A DNA stretch of 64,000 nt. Source: Hanleya hanleyi (lineage: Eukaryota; Mollusca; Polyplacophora; Lepidopleurida; Hanleyidae). The notes below the pieces were generated by a model that worked only from the letters and a program-made list of their open reading frames with translations, was not told the DNA's origin and did no database searches. Shown piece after piece: positions 48,401 through 59,310 of the stretch. How positions within the stretch are numbered: position 1 is the first letter of the stretch; the number at the start of each line of letters is the position of its first letter. The position numbers and the translations under genes are program-made. The stretch lies in NCBI GenBank assembly GCA_036873755.1, contig JAVTVY010018690.1:18787-82786 (forward strand), given 5' to 3'.

Positions 48401-51400
48401 GATCACTGAATGAATGTATTTTACTCATTATGTTTACGGCAATAAAAGGATGACGCGGGATTATTTAGTATGATGCCACAATATAGAAGGGTTGGGGAGG
48501 AAGGGAGGGAAATGGATCAACGATGTCAACATAGAACCTGGGACATATATATAGGATGGGCTTCCCGAGGGACAGAAATGGATCAGCGTTGTCGAAATAG
48601 AACCTGGGACATTGACATCTTTCTATCAGTAGGATATGATCAGATTTTATTATCAGTCCATGCTGCCACACTTCCAGTAGACTTCGGATAAGATAACTTG
48701 TAAACTGGGACAGACAAGATAGGTGTCCATTTTATCGTTTGAATGAACTGTTCAGAACAGAAAAAGTTGAAATCTTATATTGGCTTTACCTCGCTAATTC
48801 CTTTGGATATAAATTTTTTGGGGAGACAGGGGGGCGGGGGAAGGGGCAAAATGACAGTGTTGTTCTCATCATTTTTAAAACAATAAAATAAAACACCAAC
48901 TAGATATAAACCTTGAAATCGGCATATGTTGACTTACTTTTAAATCGACATACCTATTTATTGAAAGATAAAACAACTGTTACCCTGTTAGAGCTGTATC
49001 AGAAAACAAACACCTGTTTAGAATGATCCTATGTACTGGGTTACCTGTTAGATGCTTTGTTACCCTTTTATCTACAATAAGACATCCTCGTTCAAAAGGT
49101 GGAACATGCCAATAGGTAATTGTGGGTATGAAAGCATTTGAATCACCCGGTGCAAAAAGGTTTCGCTAGGTCTGTCTTATTCCATGCAAAGAGCAATATT
49201 TGAGAAAGTTTGAAATTTTAAAAGGGGATTTTTTTTTCAGCGTGTCCATACATGCACGATACTGTAAATTTGAAATCTCGTCATAGTTTGGGATTTCAAA
49301 TTTGAAGAAAGAAGCAATTGTTTGGCTTCTCAGAGAGACTTGTTGCATAAGCTAGGTTGTGTAAGCCTCCAAGAATTCTTGCCCACAATGGATATTGCAA
49401 ATATGCAGCCTTTGTTTTCTCTAATCTTTACTAATTGAGTGGCATATTTTTCCTTAATCCATATGCAGTCTTTAGTACCATCACGACTACTTCGATCAAT
49501 GAATTCATTTTCATAGATAAAATTTGTCTCAAAATTAAAGTCAGCATTTTTTTTTACGGTTATCAAGTACAATTCAAGATAGCGTTAGCAACTTTTTCAC
49601 CTTGGAAACGGATGTCCGCAACTTTTTTTGTGAACGGCTGTTTGTTGCATTTTCTTTGAAAACTCTGAACGATTGTATTACCATACCTGTGTGTGTGTAC
49701 TACATACAGGAGTGGAGACCACACGCTGTGCGACTGTCCCAAAAAATGATTCATGCGTCTTGGTCGTAAAGCTTAAGTGTGACACGGCTGCGGTTTACAG
49801 TCATTCAAATGTAATGATCAAGTATATTCAGTGTCAATATAGCAAATTCCAGTTCAACAGTATCATCTGTTATACAGTGTTTGGGTGAGGTACAAGTAGG
49901 CCCCAACTATACTGCTCAAAATCTGCACTATTTATTCTTGAGACAGATATCGTTTTTCGTCTGATATACCCGGGCGTCGTTCGTCAGTCTTAACATATAC
50001 ATGAAGCAGGATATCTCATTCATTAAGGCAGGAAATACCTTTATAGAAATAGGCCAAGTGGATTAAATTTTTCCCATTTGCCCCTGAAGCCCACACAAAC
50101 ACCAGAGTTGATATATTTAAGTGTTAAATCATGATCATTGTAAATCGGGTTGTGTGACTGTTTAAGGATTTAGCATGGATCAGTGAGTCAAACTGAATTA
50201 GTCTAATGTATGAACCAATATTCCTCCTAAGGGAGGGGTGCCCAAGTATTGGGGGCTATGTGTTATATTTTAACATCATAATGTGACCGTGATCTTATTC
50301 AAGCCACTTTGCAATTCAAACTATTCAAAAGCAGACTACTGGATGTATTGAATTGAGGTGAATGGTGCAGATTTAGGGGATTTTGCACAGTTCATTGGTC
50401 AAATGGTCATACATGAGTGACTTTACTGTTACTGTGTACTACTGGCAGCTAGTGCATAACTTGGTGGAGATTGATCTACCAGAACCGAGGGCAAACAACA
50501 GATCTTGCTTGACCCGCAGACAATCTCCTGTGTGCCCGGGACATTGCTTTTTACCCCCCCAAGTAGACTGCAGTACAGTCCGCAATGAGACGACCCAGCA
50601 CAAACATGCAATCTACACAGGGTACCCCAAGTCCCTGTTGCACAGTGCTACTGAGACATACCCGTGTGAGATCTATCTGTTGACTCGTTCCCATATGACA
50701 AATGATATGAATATTTATGATTATGAATAAATAATATCATTTAAATATGCTCATTTGTCCAGTGTTTGGTATAAACTTGTAGCATGTCAGCTTTTTGCAG
50801 CATGGAGGTTGAGCTTATACTAAGAGAGATTTATGGTTTTGTCAACGTGAATTCAGATTTGCAGAAAAAACTTTCGTTATAGATTAGCATTTACAGTTGC
50901 TCAATTTAAACAATTAAATCGGAGAAGAGATTATACTCTGATTGAATCATCAATCTATCTGTTGACGTGGAGCTGAGAAAAGATTGTTCCAAATCAAGAA
51001 TTTCTCGAGTCCATCTCGAACATGTTGGTATGACAGACGGCTGGCTCTATAAGCCCAATGTTCAACTCCCATGTGGCCTTGCCAATATTACGAGAGTGCA
51101 GGGTTTTGAGCGGAACCCGACAAATTTCTAGGTTCGTGTCTTTGCAAGATCTTTCTGCAGAGTTGAAAGAAGGGAGCCTGTCTGAGCAGCATGCCAGATC
51201 AAGGCAGTTCATTGCATGCAGACTGCAGTTCTTGAAGAAAAAATGCTTCCTTTGATTCACCGGGCTAATTTGGCCAAGACAGGCAAATATTGTTTCGTTA
51301 CACAATTTTCTTTCTTTTCCTCTTTAAAGCCTGGCTACTGGGCATGAGCTACTTTGTTGAAGCAAGTAGTTTATGTCTACATCGGTGTTTAAGCAGTACA

Positions 51401-53038
51401 TGGCTTCACATGCCCAGGAGCTATGTGTTTACATAGGTGCCAAACAGACATTTTTTTGTATATCATATTGTACTTATTTGCCCTTCTATGCAAGGGTTTC
51501 TTCCTCCCTCTTTTTTTCATTACTTATATAGCTAGTTTGTAACATTAAGGGTTTTTTTCTGTATATATTTTGTTGCGTGCTTGTGGTATTCAGCAAATGA
51601 CCTACATAATGAAGTTTTCTAAGGCGATCTTTTTAGCGGGACTTGGCGGCTCAATGGAGCTTGTGGAGTAAAGGGGACGTTACAAAGACGTCTAAGTCTT
51701 GGCCCTACATAGGCTCGTGCCATCGGACCACTTTGACTATATGGGTCATGCAATCAAGACGTACCTTTAAGTTCTGAATGCAAGTATACTGGTTTACTTG
51801 GCTTGGAGCAGTAACAGGTACATGTTGTCTTGTTCAAACATGGCCCTTTTAAATGTTGATACTCCGCTGGTCATAAAATGTCAAATGTGTTCAATACTGG
51901 ATATAATTAACCTGGCTGGTCTTTTTAATAAAGCCCCCCCAAGTTTTCAAAATATGGGATAAAATTTCAACTTTCTCCTTCTTGGAAACACTTATATTAT
52001 ACATTTAATCATCACACTTCATTAGTATTGAAGAAAAGACCCCTTACATAGTCTAATATAGAATGACATCAGCCTATTGGAGTGTTTAAACTTAACAATT
52101 AATAGCATTCTCTATAGATCATATCAGAAGTGGATAAATAGATTTTATGGACTTCTGATCATATCAAATGTAATGGAAATCATGAATTTGAGAATTTGTG
52201 ATGATCAAGACATTATAATTGCTGTTTTATTAATTGACCACTATGGCATAAAATTTGGCTGGTGTTCAACAGAGCATGGGAGCTACTTTATGAACTAAGT
52301 GCATTGAAACGAGTTATAATGGGGTGTGAGGTATTACCTTGATATAAGCCTTATATATCTAATTTCTTAGACGTACAGAAGTGTAAGTTCTCTCTGAATG
52401 AGTCTACAATACAATGTTGTGTCACTTTGTGGCATTATATCCGGAGAATTACTGTGGATTAAATCATTTGTAACTCGAGATGCTCCTTTTGTTTGTTGGT
52501 GACAGTAGGCTGTTGAATCAGAACTGAGCTCAATACATGCCAAGCAGACTTTCTCAATGTGTATCCCTTTCCAATTTGTGTATGACACATTATGACACCG
52601 ATCAAAGAGACACTCTCAGCATTTGCTCTCACAGAGAAATTGGTTGATCTCATAGCAAACATGCATTAAGTTTCAAAATTGGCACTGGTTCTTCATTCCA
52701 TGATTTCATGCACCCCCCCCCCTTCACGAGCAGCAACATTCCTTCTCCAACCCCCCATCCCCCATCGAAAAACTTACATCAATGGCCAGATTAAGTCAAA
52801 TTCCAATAAAACCCTATCTTTCAGATGTGTTTGTTATAAGCAAAACAGTACTTTCAATCGAGGACTCAATGTCAAATAATCTTAGTCATAATTTCATAAC
52901 TGCAATTACATAGAAGTTAAAATTTTAAAATAATTTTAAATAAACTTTTAACACTATACTTACCATGGCATTGCAAAGGCTTGAAATAGTCAGCAATATT
53001 GTAGTTAGACTACAGACTGGTGGTAATTCCAACTTCAT
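39148..53038 (-). CDS. Secreted Tae4-like (domesticated amidase effector type) protein, three-exon gene model
   Basis: Three minus-strand exons join in frame: 53038-52964 (phase 0 end), 41153-40640 (phase 0 start, phase 1 end) and 39431-39148 (ends in a stop codon). All splice sites are GT-AG. The product is 290 residues: signal peptide (about 1-24), Tae4-type domain (about 26-196), basic His-rich tail (about 198-290). Tae4 proteins are type VI secretion amidases that cut peptidoglycan peptide cross-links; eukaryotic relatives (dae genes) are known as horizontally acquired, secreted antibacterial factors. The match rests on the motifs DTSALRMSYAFN and GHVALWD and the terminal FWE, all in family order and spacing. 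Odd point: the position normally holding the nucleophilic Cys is Ser69, while His166 is kept. The exon joins are inferred from splice signals and phase; no transcript was seen. Extra small exons in the 11.8-kb first intron cannot be excluded. Confidence 0.75.
39931..40586. repeat. Degenerate tandem array, about 33-40 bp period
   Basis: Built on GTTAGTGATGTAACGTCTCT and ATGTTATCAGAGTTT with many indels and substitutions. Lies inside intron 2 of the Tae4-like gene. Confidence 0.85.
40586..40640 (-). other. Donor side of intron 2, next to a degenerate tandem array
   Basis: The intron between amidase exon and tail exon runs 40639-39432 (1208 nt). Its first half from the donor side is almost entirely the degenerate GTTAGTGATGTAAC array, which begins about 50 bases inside the donor. 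No other exon was seen in it. Confidence 0.5.
40640..41153 (-). CDS. Exon 2 of the Tae4-like gene: complete amidase domain
   Basis: The exon has 514 nt, starting in phase 0 after a strong acceptor (pyrimidine-rich tract, TTTCCAG) at 41154 and ending in phase 1 before the donor CCAG|GTAAGC. The open frame reads back into the intron to an in-frame ATG at 41177, but that part is the pyrimidine tract and should not be used as a start. The domain carries the N-terminal helix motif DTSALRMSYAFN (family pattern N-x-C-A-x-R-x-S), the segment GKQGILRVLTY, the His motif GHVALWD and the closing VEFWES. One exon holding the whole bacterial-type domain fits acquisition of an intronless gene. The Ser codon is AGT, one substitution from TGT (Cys). 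Confidence 0.88.
41154..52963 (-). other. Intron 1 of the Tae4-like gene, little recognisable content
   Basis: An 11.8-kb stretch between the signal-peptide exon and the amidase exon. I see only low-complexity tracts (T-rich run near 43530-43555, polyC at 50556-50563), a 66-bp-period imperfect duplication at 48508-48616 and a 15-bp direct repeat near 48243-48285. Several ORFs of 60-115 codons occur on both strands but none has family motifs or a phase-compatible acceptor and donor pair that convinces me. It is much poorer in tandem repeats than the left half of the window. Confidence 0.5.
48508..48616. repeat. Imperfect 66-bp direct duplication
   Basis: AAATGGATCAACGATGTCAA, ATAGAACCTGGGACAT is repeated as AAATGGATCAGCGTTGTCGA, ATAGAACCTGGGACAT 66 bases on. 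Within intron 1. Confidence 0.7.
52964..53038 (-). CDS. Exon 1 of the Tae4-like gene: signal peptide
   Basis: A 75-nt coding exon of 25 codons starts with ATG at 53038 (A at -3) and ends exactly on a codon boundary before the donor ATG|GTAAGT. It encodes Met-Lys, then a hydrophobic stretch rich in Leu, Ile, Thr and Ser, and ends Cys-Asn-Ala-Met, a good signal-peptidase context with Ala at -1. The phase-0 end fits the phase-0 start of the amidase exon 11.8 kb away on the same strand. It was too short for a length-filtered ORF search and was found by reading for a start exon of matching phase. Supported by signal-peptide character, donor and phase together, not by homology. Confidence 0.6.
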
Positions 53039-53600
53039 CTTGAAGTTTGAAAGTTTGTATGAAAAAAAAAACAATTCTCGAAATCCTCAAAATATTTCCG
53101 TGCGTAATGACTTAATTGTCAGGAACAGCTATAGTGTCATGATTTCGGTACTTTTCTCCATTTAACCATTCCGTTGATTTCCATCAGCACATTATGACAT
53201 ACATAGGAGGATTTGAATCTGTCCTGTGCAGCCGATATTCAAGTCTTCTTGAATGGTCCCAGGTATAATAGTCACTGATGAGTATGAAGTCTCCGCTAGC
53301 ATCTGACCACAGAGGTGTTTAGTCACACACTGCTAGAGTACTCGACCAGTGTGTAGTTAAAACTGGACTTCTCTCAATGAGCTTGTTGCCCGCCAAAGTG
53401 GATTAGGCCGGCCCCCTTGCTATTGTTTGCCTGTCGCCTCTGATTTCGGGACCTGTCTGAAAGCAGAGAAGGGAGGCATGCAGTGATTTACTCTTGTCGC
53501 GCCTCGGCGGTTACACGGCTGGTTACCGCCATAATAATACCTCCCCCCACTCACACTGTCCAGACTGAGCTGCAGTATTCATGAGTTGCCTGCCAAACTG
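53039..53600 (-). promoter_or_regulatory. Presumed 5' flank of the Tae4-like gene
   Basis: Sequence immediately upstream of the signal-peptide exon. No clear TATA box is visible at a fixed distance. A locally more GC-rich patch lies at about 53390-53560, containing CGCGCC and GCCGGCC, which could be part of a promoter. This is a positional suggestion only. Confidence 0.2.
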
Positions 53601-55904
53601 ACAGAAAGTTAGTTCCCTAAAACACTTTGAAACACTACCACCATGGACAACACATCTCTGCATTAAATACACACAAGTCCCAATCCACAAAAAACTAACA
53701 AAGCTGAAGCAGACTGCAGTTATAAGATCTCATTGCTCAATAAATTCTCAACGTTAACACACTGTCCCCACTTTGTAGAAGTTGTCAAAAGCTCCCTCAA
53801 TGGGATGTTCCCCTTAGCTTGGATCAGTCCATTTTTACCAGGTGAAGGTATGACTGTTCAAAAACTGTTCAAGAAAGTTTTACATGACATGTCAATAGTT
53901 ATGAAATTAAGAAGTTTCCTAAATTTTATTGGTGTATAACTGTTTGTAACAGATCGATGTTTATTCACTCCTCTGTCAGACAATTTGGGACCAAATTTCT
54001 TTCACCCATGTCCCCCATGAAAAGATTAGACCCTCCCAGGTTTTGTCAACTTGGCAGCAGGGACCAATTGTCAATCATCAGCTCATCCTCCAATCAGTAA
54101 CTTATCACTGAGTATGGGAGTGGCTTGTGCCCAGTGACAGGTCTGATTCACTGACAATTGTGGAGGATGAGTTTGCTATCTCAAATCTTGAAGTAAAAAA
54201 TAAAATAATGTTAACTGACATCTGATAGATCTTTTAGTCTTTTGTGTTGATAAAAATCTTGACAACGGCAGCTGCTTCTGCCTTGACACATCTATCTGTT
54301 TTATTTTCACAAGAGAAAGCAATAAAACAGATAATCAGTTTCAAAAAACACCTGTCTAGATTGGACTGTAATTTTAGTATTTCTTAAATGTTTGGTACAT
54401 CTTACTCTCATTGTAATAAAAAAAGGACTTTTCTTTGTAATTAGCAACACTTCTATTCTTAGTCATTGTGAATAAATATTCAGTCCAGTTTTTAAAAAAG
54501 ATTAAGTTTGTTATGCATATGTTGTTCAAGGATGTTGATTGAGAGGTATAAGCTTGTGTTAATTCATGTTTCAATGTTTAGTTAGATACAAATCAGAATT
54601 GAAGTTCCCGTCCTACCTATACAAGTCCTGAAGACTTCAAATAAAATAAACACTATACTTAGCAAACAAATAACCCATTACCTACTTCAGAGATAAGAAG
54701 TTTTGAAGAGTCATATCTTGTAAACAAAATATCCCAGTTGTTAAGATCTAAAGCATTTACAAAAAGACAAATTATCTGAAATGTTTATGTTCCTTCCTGG
54801 CTGTATTCATACCTGTGGTAATGTCTGTAATTCAGTCAAGATGATCAGTTCATTCCAGCTATCCCAGTAAGACATAGTGAGGAATACCTCTCTACACTCA
54901 TTTGTACCTGAATTCACAAAAGAAGGTATCCTGTAGTCCACAGTCCAGTAAGTTACCAAGCAGGTGTGAACTACATGCTCACAGTTATCAAAGTTTGTTT
55001 CACCAGCGTGGTGGATCCCTGTGGAAAACTTGGCAAACTGGGACCTGTATTGTCCAAACTGTTCCTCTATATTATAGTCAATAACAAAGTTAATACGGAT
55101 GGTAACAAGCTGGTTTTACCAGTCAAATGCTCACCTTTCATAATTAAACTTTTTGTTGCATTCTTCTAATAGGCAATCAGGAATAATTGGCAGTTTTCCA
55201 GCCGGAACAATAGAAGGTAGAGTGATCTTCTCAACTAGATAGAGATTAAAAAATGGTTGACTTATATCCAATCATCTACAGACAAAGGATCTTTATTATA
55301 TCCTGGGGGGTAATATGGCTGATTAGCTATGCCTCCCCCCACCCCCTCACCCCCTAACCCCCTTTTTTTGGTGGGGAATAATATACATAGCTGTCTTGTG
55401 GGTATGTTAATGTTGGTATCATATGTCCTAATTACAATTTAAATTTTGGCACGCTTAACAGGGACAAAATACACACAATTTCTTTTATAAGGAGTGTGAC
55501 TCCGCTTTCATCTGATCTTAAAAGTAAAGAAGGTATGGTAGCTTTCGAAAAAAACTGCTGATTAAATTGTTTTGACAGTAGCATATACAGGTATATCTAA
55601 GTTTGTTGAGTGTATGACTTTAACCTGAAATAGACTGATGTGTTTTTGTCATGATTTAAATGTGAATAAGATATTATTGATTGGATGATCATTTGGATTC
55701 CTCCATGTGCCGAATGCAATTATATGTATTCATTATTGATCATTAATTGTTTGTGTAACTGTTTCCAACATTTGTTCTTTACAAAAATATTAAAATATAG
55801 ATGTAAATGAGGGGAAACTTGTATTCAAACAGTTGAGATGTAATTTCATTGTTATTATATATATGTACATCCTTTACATGGCTAAAAATAAAAGTCACAC
55901 AATG
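53601..55904. other. No recognised feature
   Basis: Non-coding AT-rich DNA with a C-rich patch at 55330-55370. Small ORFs (53733, 54902) show no protein features. Confidence 0.4.
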
Positions 55905-56015
55905 TCCAACAGACAATGCAGGACACTCGAAGTATGATGTCATTAACATCATCTCTGACATCAAAAGGGACCACAGATGCTTCTCTCCAACTGTCAAAAG
56001 CTGCTTTTGAATTCT
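55905..56015 (+). repeat. Interspersed repeat R3, copy 2
   Basis: Matches 21365-21485 across CAATGCAGGACACTCGAAGT, CATTAACATCAT and GACATCAAAAGGGACC. Confidence 0.6.
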
Positions 56016-56065
56016 CTGAGATAGAATATGAGTGAATTGTTGCAAAAAATCTTCATTACTTTTTA

Positions 56066-56823
56066 TTATCTCGCTTATGAAGTAAGGGGAGATATTGTGA
56101 GATGGGGAGAGAGGATGTCGTCATCAGTGTCCCCTCCCTGGAAATGATAAGGTTTTTGATTTGACAAATTTAAAAAACAAATAAAGAAAAATTCAGGAAT
56201 TAAAAAATAAAAATGTGGGGGGTGAGTATTTCACTAGGGGAGTCAGTTATGTCACTACCCCAGGGGTTTCTAGGGGTGCTCCGATGTTAAAATCTAATGA
56301 TAAGGTTTCTTGTTTAGCAAAAGCGCACATAGAATCTGTACATAGAATATTTGCTGCAGTTGTCAGCTGTTTCTGGAAGATTATGAAACTTGGTTCACCT
56401 GTTTCTTATGATTAGAGGAAGTACCTTTGCTATTTATGAGATGAAATATTAATTTATATCAGAATTATGGCAAATGATAAGATTTTTTGTTTAGCAAAAG
56501 TACACCTGTACATAGAAAGTTTGGTGTAGTTGTCAGCTGTCAATGGATGATTATGAAACTTGGTACACATGTTTCTTATGATTAGAGGATGTAACTGTGC
56601 TATTGATGAGATGAAATATTAATTTTTGTCCAAATTATGAACGCTTGTGATTCACATCATTATCCTAAATAAGACATACACTTACACTTTAATGTAAATT
56701 ACATGCCAGTGAAGAAACCCAGAAGTGGGGAAATGTATATACTCCAGTTTATCAGGCTATATGTTATAGTCTTCTTGTTTATATACTTCGTGCACAGCAA
56801 CTTGTTTAAGTGAGCTGCGAGCG
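56066..56823 (+). mobile_element. Hairpin-headed element with two 175-bp core units
   Basis: Head ATCTCGCTTATGAAGTAAGG then GGAGATATTGTGAGATGG, like the fragment at 5939. Two core units (about 56298-56472 and 56474-56645) share TTGTTTAGCAAAAG, GTTGTCAGCTGT, GATTATGAAACTTGGT and TTTCTTATGATTAGAGGA. Ends near TTAAGTGAGCTGCGAGCGA, loosely mirroring the head. The 66-codon ORF at 56215 is part of it. Confidence 0.65.
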
Positions 56824-57917
56824 ACCCCCCCGATAGAGAGCCTCCACAGTAGATCAATGCATAATGATTACAGAATGGTGATCTAGTGACAGATGTGCAC
56901 CAATATGAGTCTGTGATTTATCGGCTGATTTCAATATGGCTGTCTTTTATTGAACTCCAAACAATATGTTCATCCTCTTGTTTAAATCTCTATTCAGAGC
57001 CTGTAAAACCATTTAACTGGTTTATAATTCCATTTGTGTTCAAATCTAACCCAGATCACAGGCAGTGAGCATATGGCACGGGTATTGACTGTAAATGATA
57101 GAACATTCTCACAATAGCTGATGTTATGCAGAAATAGACCAGCCTGTCCATGTTGGATCATTTGATGTCTAAGATTGATGTATTCAAGAAGTGATACCTT
57201 GTCCCATGCTATTAACAGAATTGAGATCTGCACAATCGTCCAAAATACTATTTCCTGCTTGACCAGTCCAACAAGGGACTTCCCAAAAGGCCATTGAACC
57301 TGAAATCACAGTTTGAATTTCCATTTATGAGGAAGCTGTGTGACTTTGGTCCCCAGGGTTGTTTGTTATTATAAGATTCATCATCAAAGAATTACTATAT
57401 AATAGTAAGACTGTGATAAACTAGTACTCCCTTCAATTACTGACAAGCAGATCAAAGCCTCAGCAGAAGACCTCCCACTGATTGTCAATTAGATCAATTC
57501 AGTAAAGGTGTCCCAACTCTCTCTTGTCTTAATCACAGCATTCATGATATATCGCACCAAACTGCATTGTCTCTCTTTCAAGATTACCAATATGAAGAAT
57601 ACTAAGTGAAAACTGGTTTCTTAGAGAATTTTTTCGAGAAACAGTGCAGAAGGTGGGGAGCTTGGTAAAGAGAAATTTTACTATAGGGAGAAGGATGTGT
57701 TCCCTTTTAAGTTATCGATGTTTAACATGTAGTATGAGTTGCGTTGGTTATGTGGTGCTGATTCAATCATGACCGTTTGAGCTAAAAGTGAAATTCCATT
57801 GAAATATGAACACGTTTTATCGAATATCTCATATACTCAATGGCGCTGGTTATATTTTCTTAACAGTTGTAATACAATATTCCAGCGTCAATTAGCAGGT
57901 TCATGCTCACATAGTTA
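56824..57917. other. No recognised feature
   Basis: Non-coding; minus ORF of 79 codons at 56994 lacks support. Confidence 0.35.
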
Positions 57918-58064
57918 GGCCTCAGATAATTAATCTTTAGCTTCTCATGACCTTGAGAGGAAATTATGATGATGCTGAATGCTGTAATTATTAATTATTT
58001 GGCTGCATTAAGACATTGCAATAAAAAAGAAGTGTTATGTATGTGGTACTGACTGTCAAACTAC

Positions 58065-58230
58065 CTTCGGCCCGTTCGATGAATGCTGCCGAAACTTCGT
58101 CCAACCGTACAGTTTCATCAAAAGATATCGCTATCGGCTGTACCAGTATTTTTGAGCCATTGGTTATAATATTGCACGTAACAATAACCATGATGATTGC
58201 TGCGAATGTCAAACAGAAGACACAACTCAT
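58065..58230 (-). CDS. Possible captured first exon with signal peptide
   Basis: ATG at 58230 begins a frame with an N-terminal hydrophobic stretch (CVFCLTFAAIIMVIVTC), then a charged region, up to a donor-like GAAG|GTAGTT at 58064. It could be a signal-peptide or membrane-anchor first exon. It sits inside a Harbinger-like element, so it is either captured host sequence or chance. No family recognised, and its phase (1) does not fit the amidase exon. Confidence 0.25.
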
Positions 58231-58326
58231 CGATGCTTTCTAATTTTGATGGTTTAGAACTTTCCAGACCGTGACTATATACGTAATGGTGGCTCAAATC
58301 CTTTCTAATACCTTGTTCCCTTGAAC

Positions 58327-58381
58327 ATGACGGAAGACAGCGGTTTGCTGTTATACCAGTCTACTATTACCCCGGAAACAG
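58327..58381 (+). CDS. Possible short first exon with donor, divergent to the previous one
   Basis: ATG at 58327 opens 18 codons (MTEDSGLLLYQS at the start) leading to a consensus donor ACAG|GTAAGG at 58382. It starts 97 bases from the divergent minus-strand ATG. The CpG-containing gap and a downstream GAGTTACTCCCCTTG phrase could be promoter sequence. Very short, so support is only the ATG-to-donor layout. Confidence 0.2.
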
Positions 58382-58699
58382 GTAAGGAGGGACATAAGCC
58401 CGAGGTAGTAAACTCTCCACGATGCAGGACACGCTTGGATCAGAGAGTTACTCCCCTTGTTCTGCAGAGTTTTTTTGCAGCAAAAATGCCAAATAATTAA
58501 AACTATGCGTAATTATTGTTAAGACAAAAAACAAGTGGGCGGGTCATGAGAAGCTAAAGATTAATTAACAGAGGCCTTACCATTTGAATGACTGTGGAAG
58601 CTTTTACCCTCGCTGTATCACATGAATGTTTAGTTCTGCATTATAGTTTCTGGCATGATACTTATTTCAGACATACAGAATTGTGGATATTCTGGGCTG

Positions 58700-59260
58700 A
58701 TTTTGTTGAAATCACATCATAAGTTTTAATATGCTCCCCAAAAAGCGGAAATATTATGTGATGACAATTTCCGCCTGTCTCTGTCTTATGTGGTTTTTCC
58801 ATCTCAACTTTGTCAATATATACTTTAGGTATGGAGAGTACCAAAATGGAGGTCAAGGTCACTGTCTGGAAATCAGTGAACAATGAATTCATTTGTGAGT
58901 TACACTGGGGGAAACGATAATCAGATATCAGTACCAAAAATGAAGTCAAAATCAAGGTCACTTTATCCCAAAAATGGGGAAAAGAATGAAAATGTCCACA
59001 CTTTTACTCTATATGCTATGTGAATTGTGATCAAACTCACAGTATACCTTCAGTTTTTCCCCAAACAAGAAAGCCTATTAAATTTAAAAGGTCAAAGTTC
59101 AAGGTCACTGTGAAGCAAAAATCAGTAAACAGTGAAAATAGAAAGACACAGGATGCATTTGGAGGAAACAATGGGCAGCTGGTAGGATACCTAATTTGAG
59201 ATAAACAGATCATAACTCAACCTTGTTAGCTAAATATCGGGGGGAAATCTGAAATCCCAA
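58700..59260. repeat. Diverged tandem-core repeat
   Basis: Repeats the phrase TCAAGGTCACT at 58853, 58953 and 59099, with AAATCAGTGAACA and AAATCAGTAAACAGTG after two of them. Similar in style to 20340-20765. No clear ends. Confidence 0.4.
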
Positions 59261-59310
59261 TGGCTCATTTGTACATTATTGAGAGAACAAAAAGAGACAG
59301 TTTGTGCATT

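Larger units (their letters stand above)
57918..58576. mobile_element. PIF/Harbinger-like element, 659 bp, TTA target duplication
   Basis: Inverted 35-bp ends start GGCCTCAGATAATTAATC and GGCCTCTGTTAATTAATC and continue TTTAGCTTCTCATGACC with two mismatches in all. TTA flanks both ends (57915-57917 and 58577-58579). The GGCC start and TWA target match the element at 28888. No transposase. The interior carries two divergent start-exon-like frames. Confidence 0.75.

Noticed and set aside
50383..50730. 115-codon plus-strand ORF
   Set aside because: No motif, no splice support and uneven composition; lies within intron 1 of the opposite-strand gene.
57991..58230. The hydrophobic ORF at 58230 as the signal exon of the amidase gene
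   Set aside because: Its best donor is phase 1 and does not fit the phase-0 amidase exon, and it lies inside a Harbinger-like element; the exon at 52964 fits in phase, donor and cleavage site.
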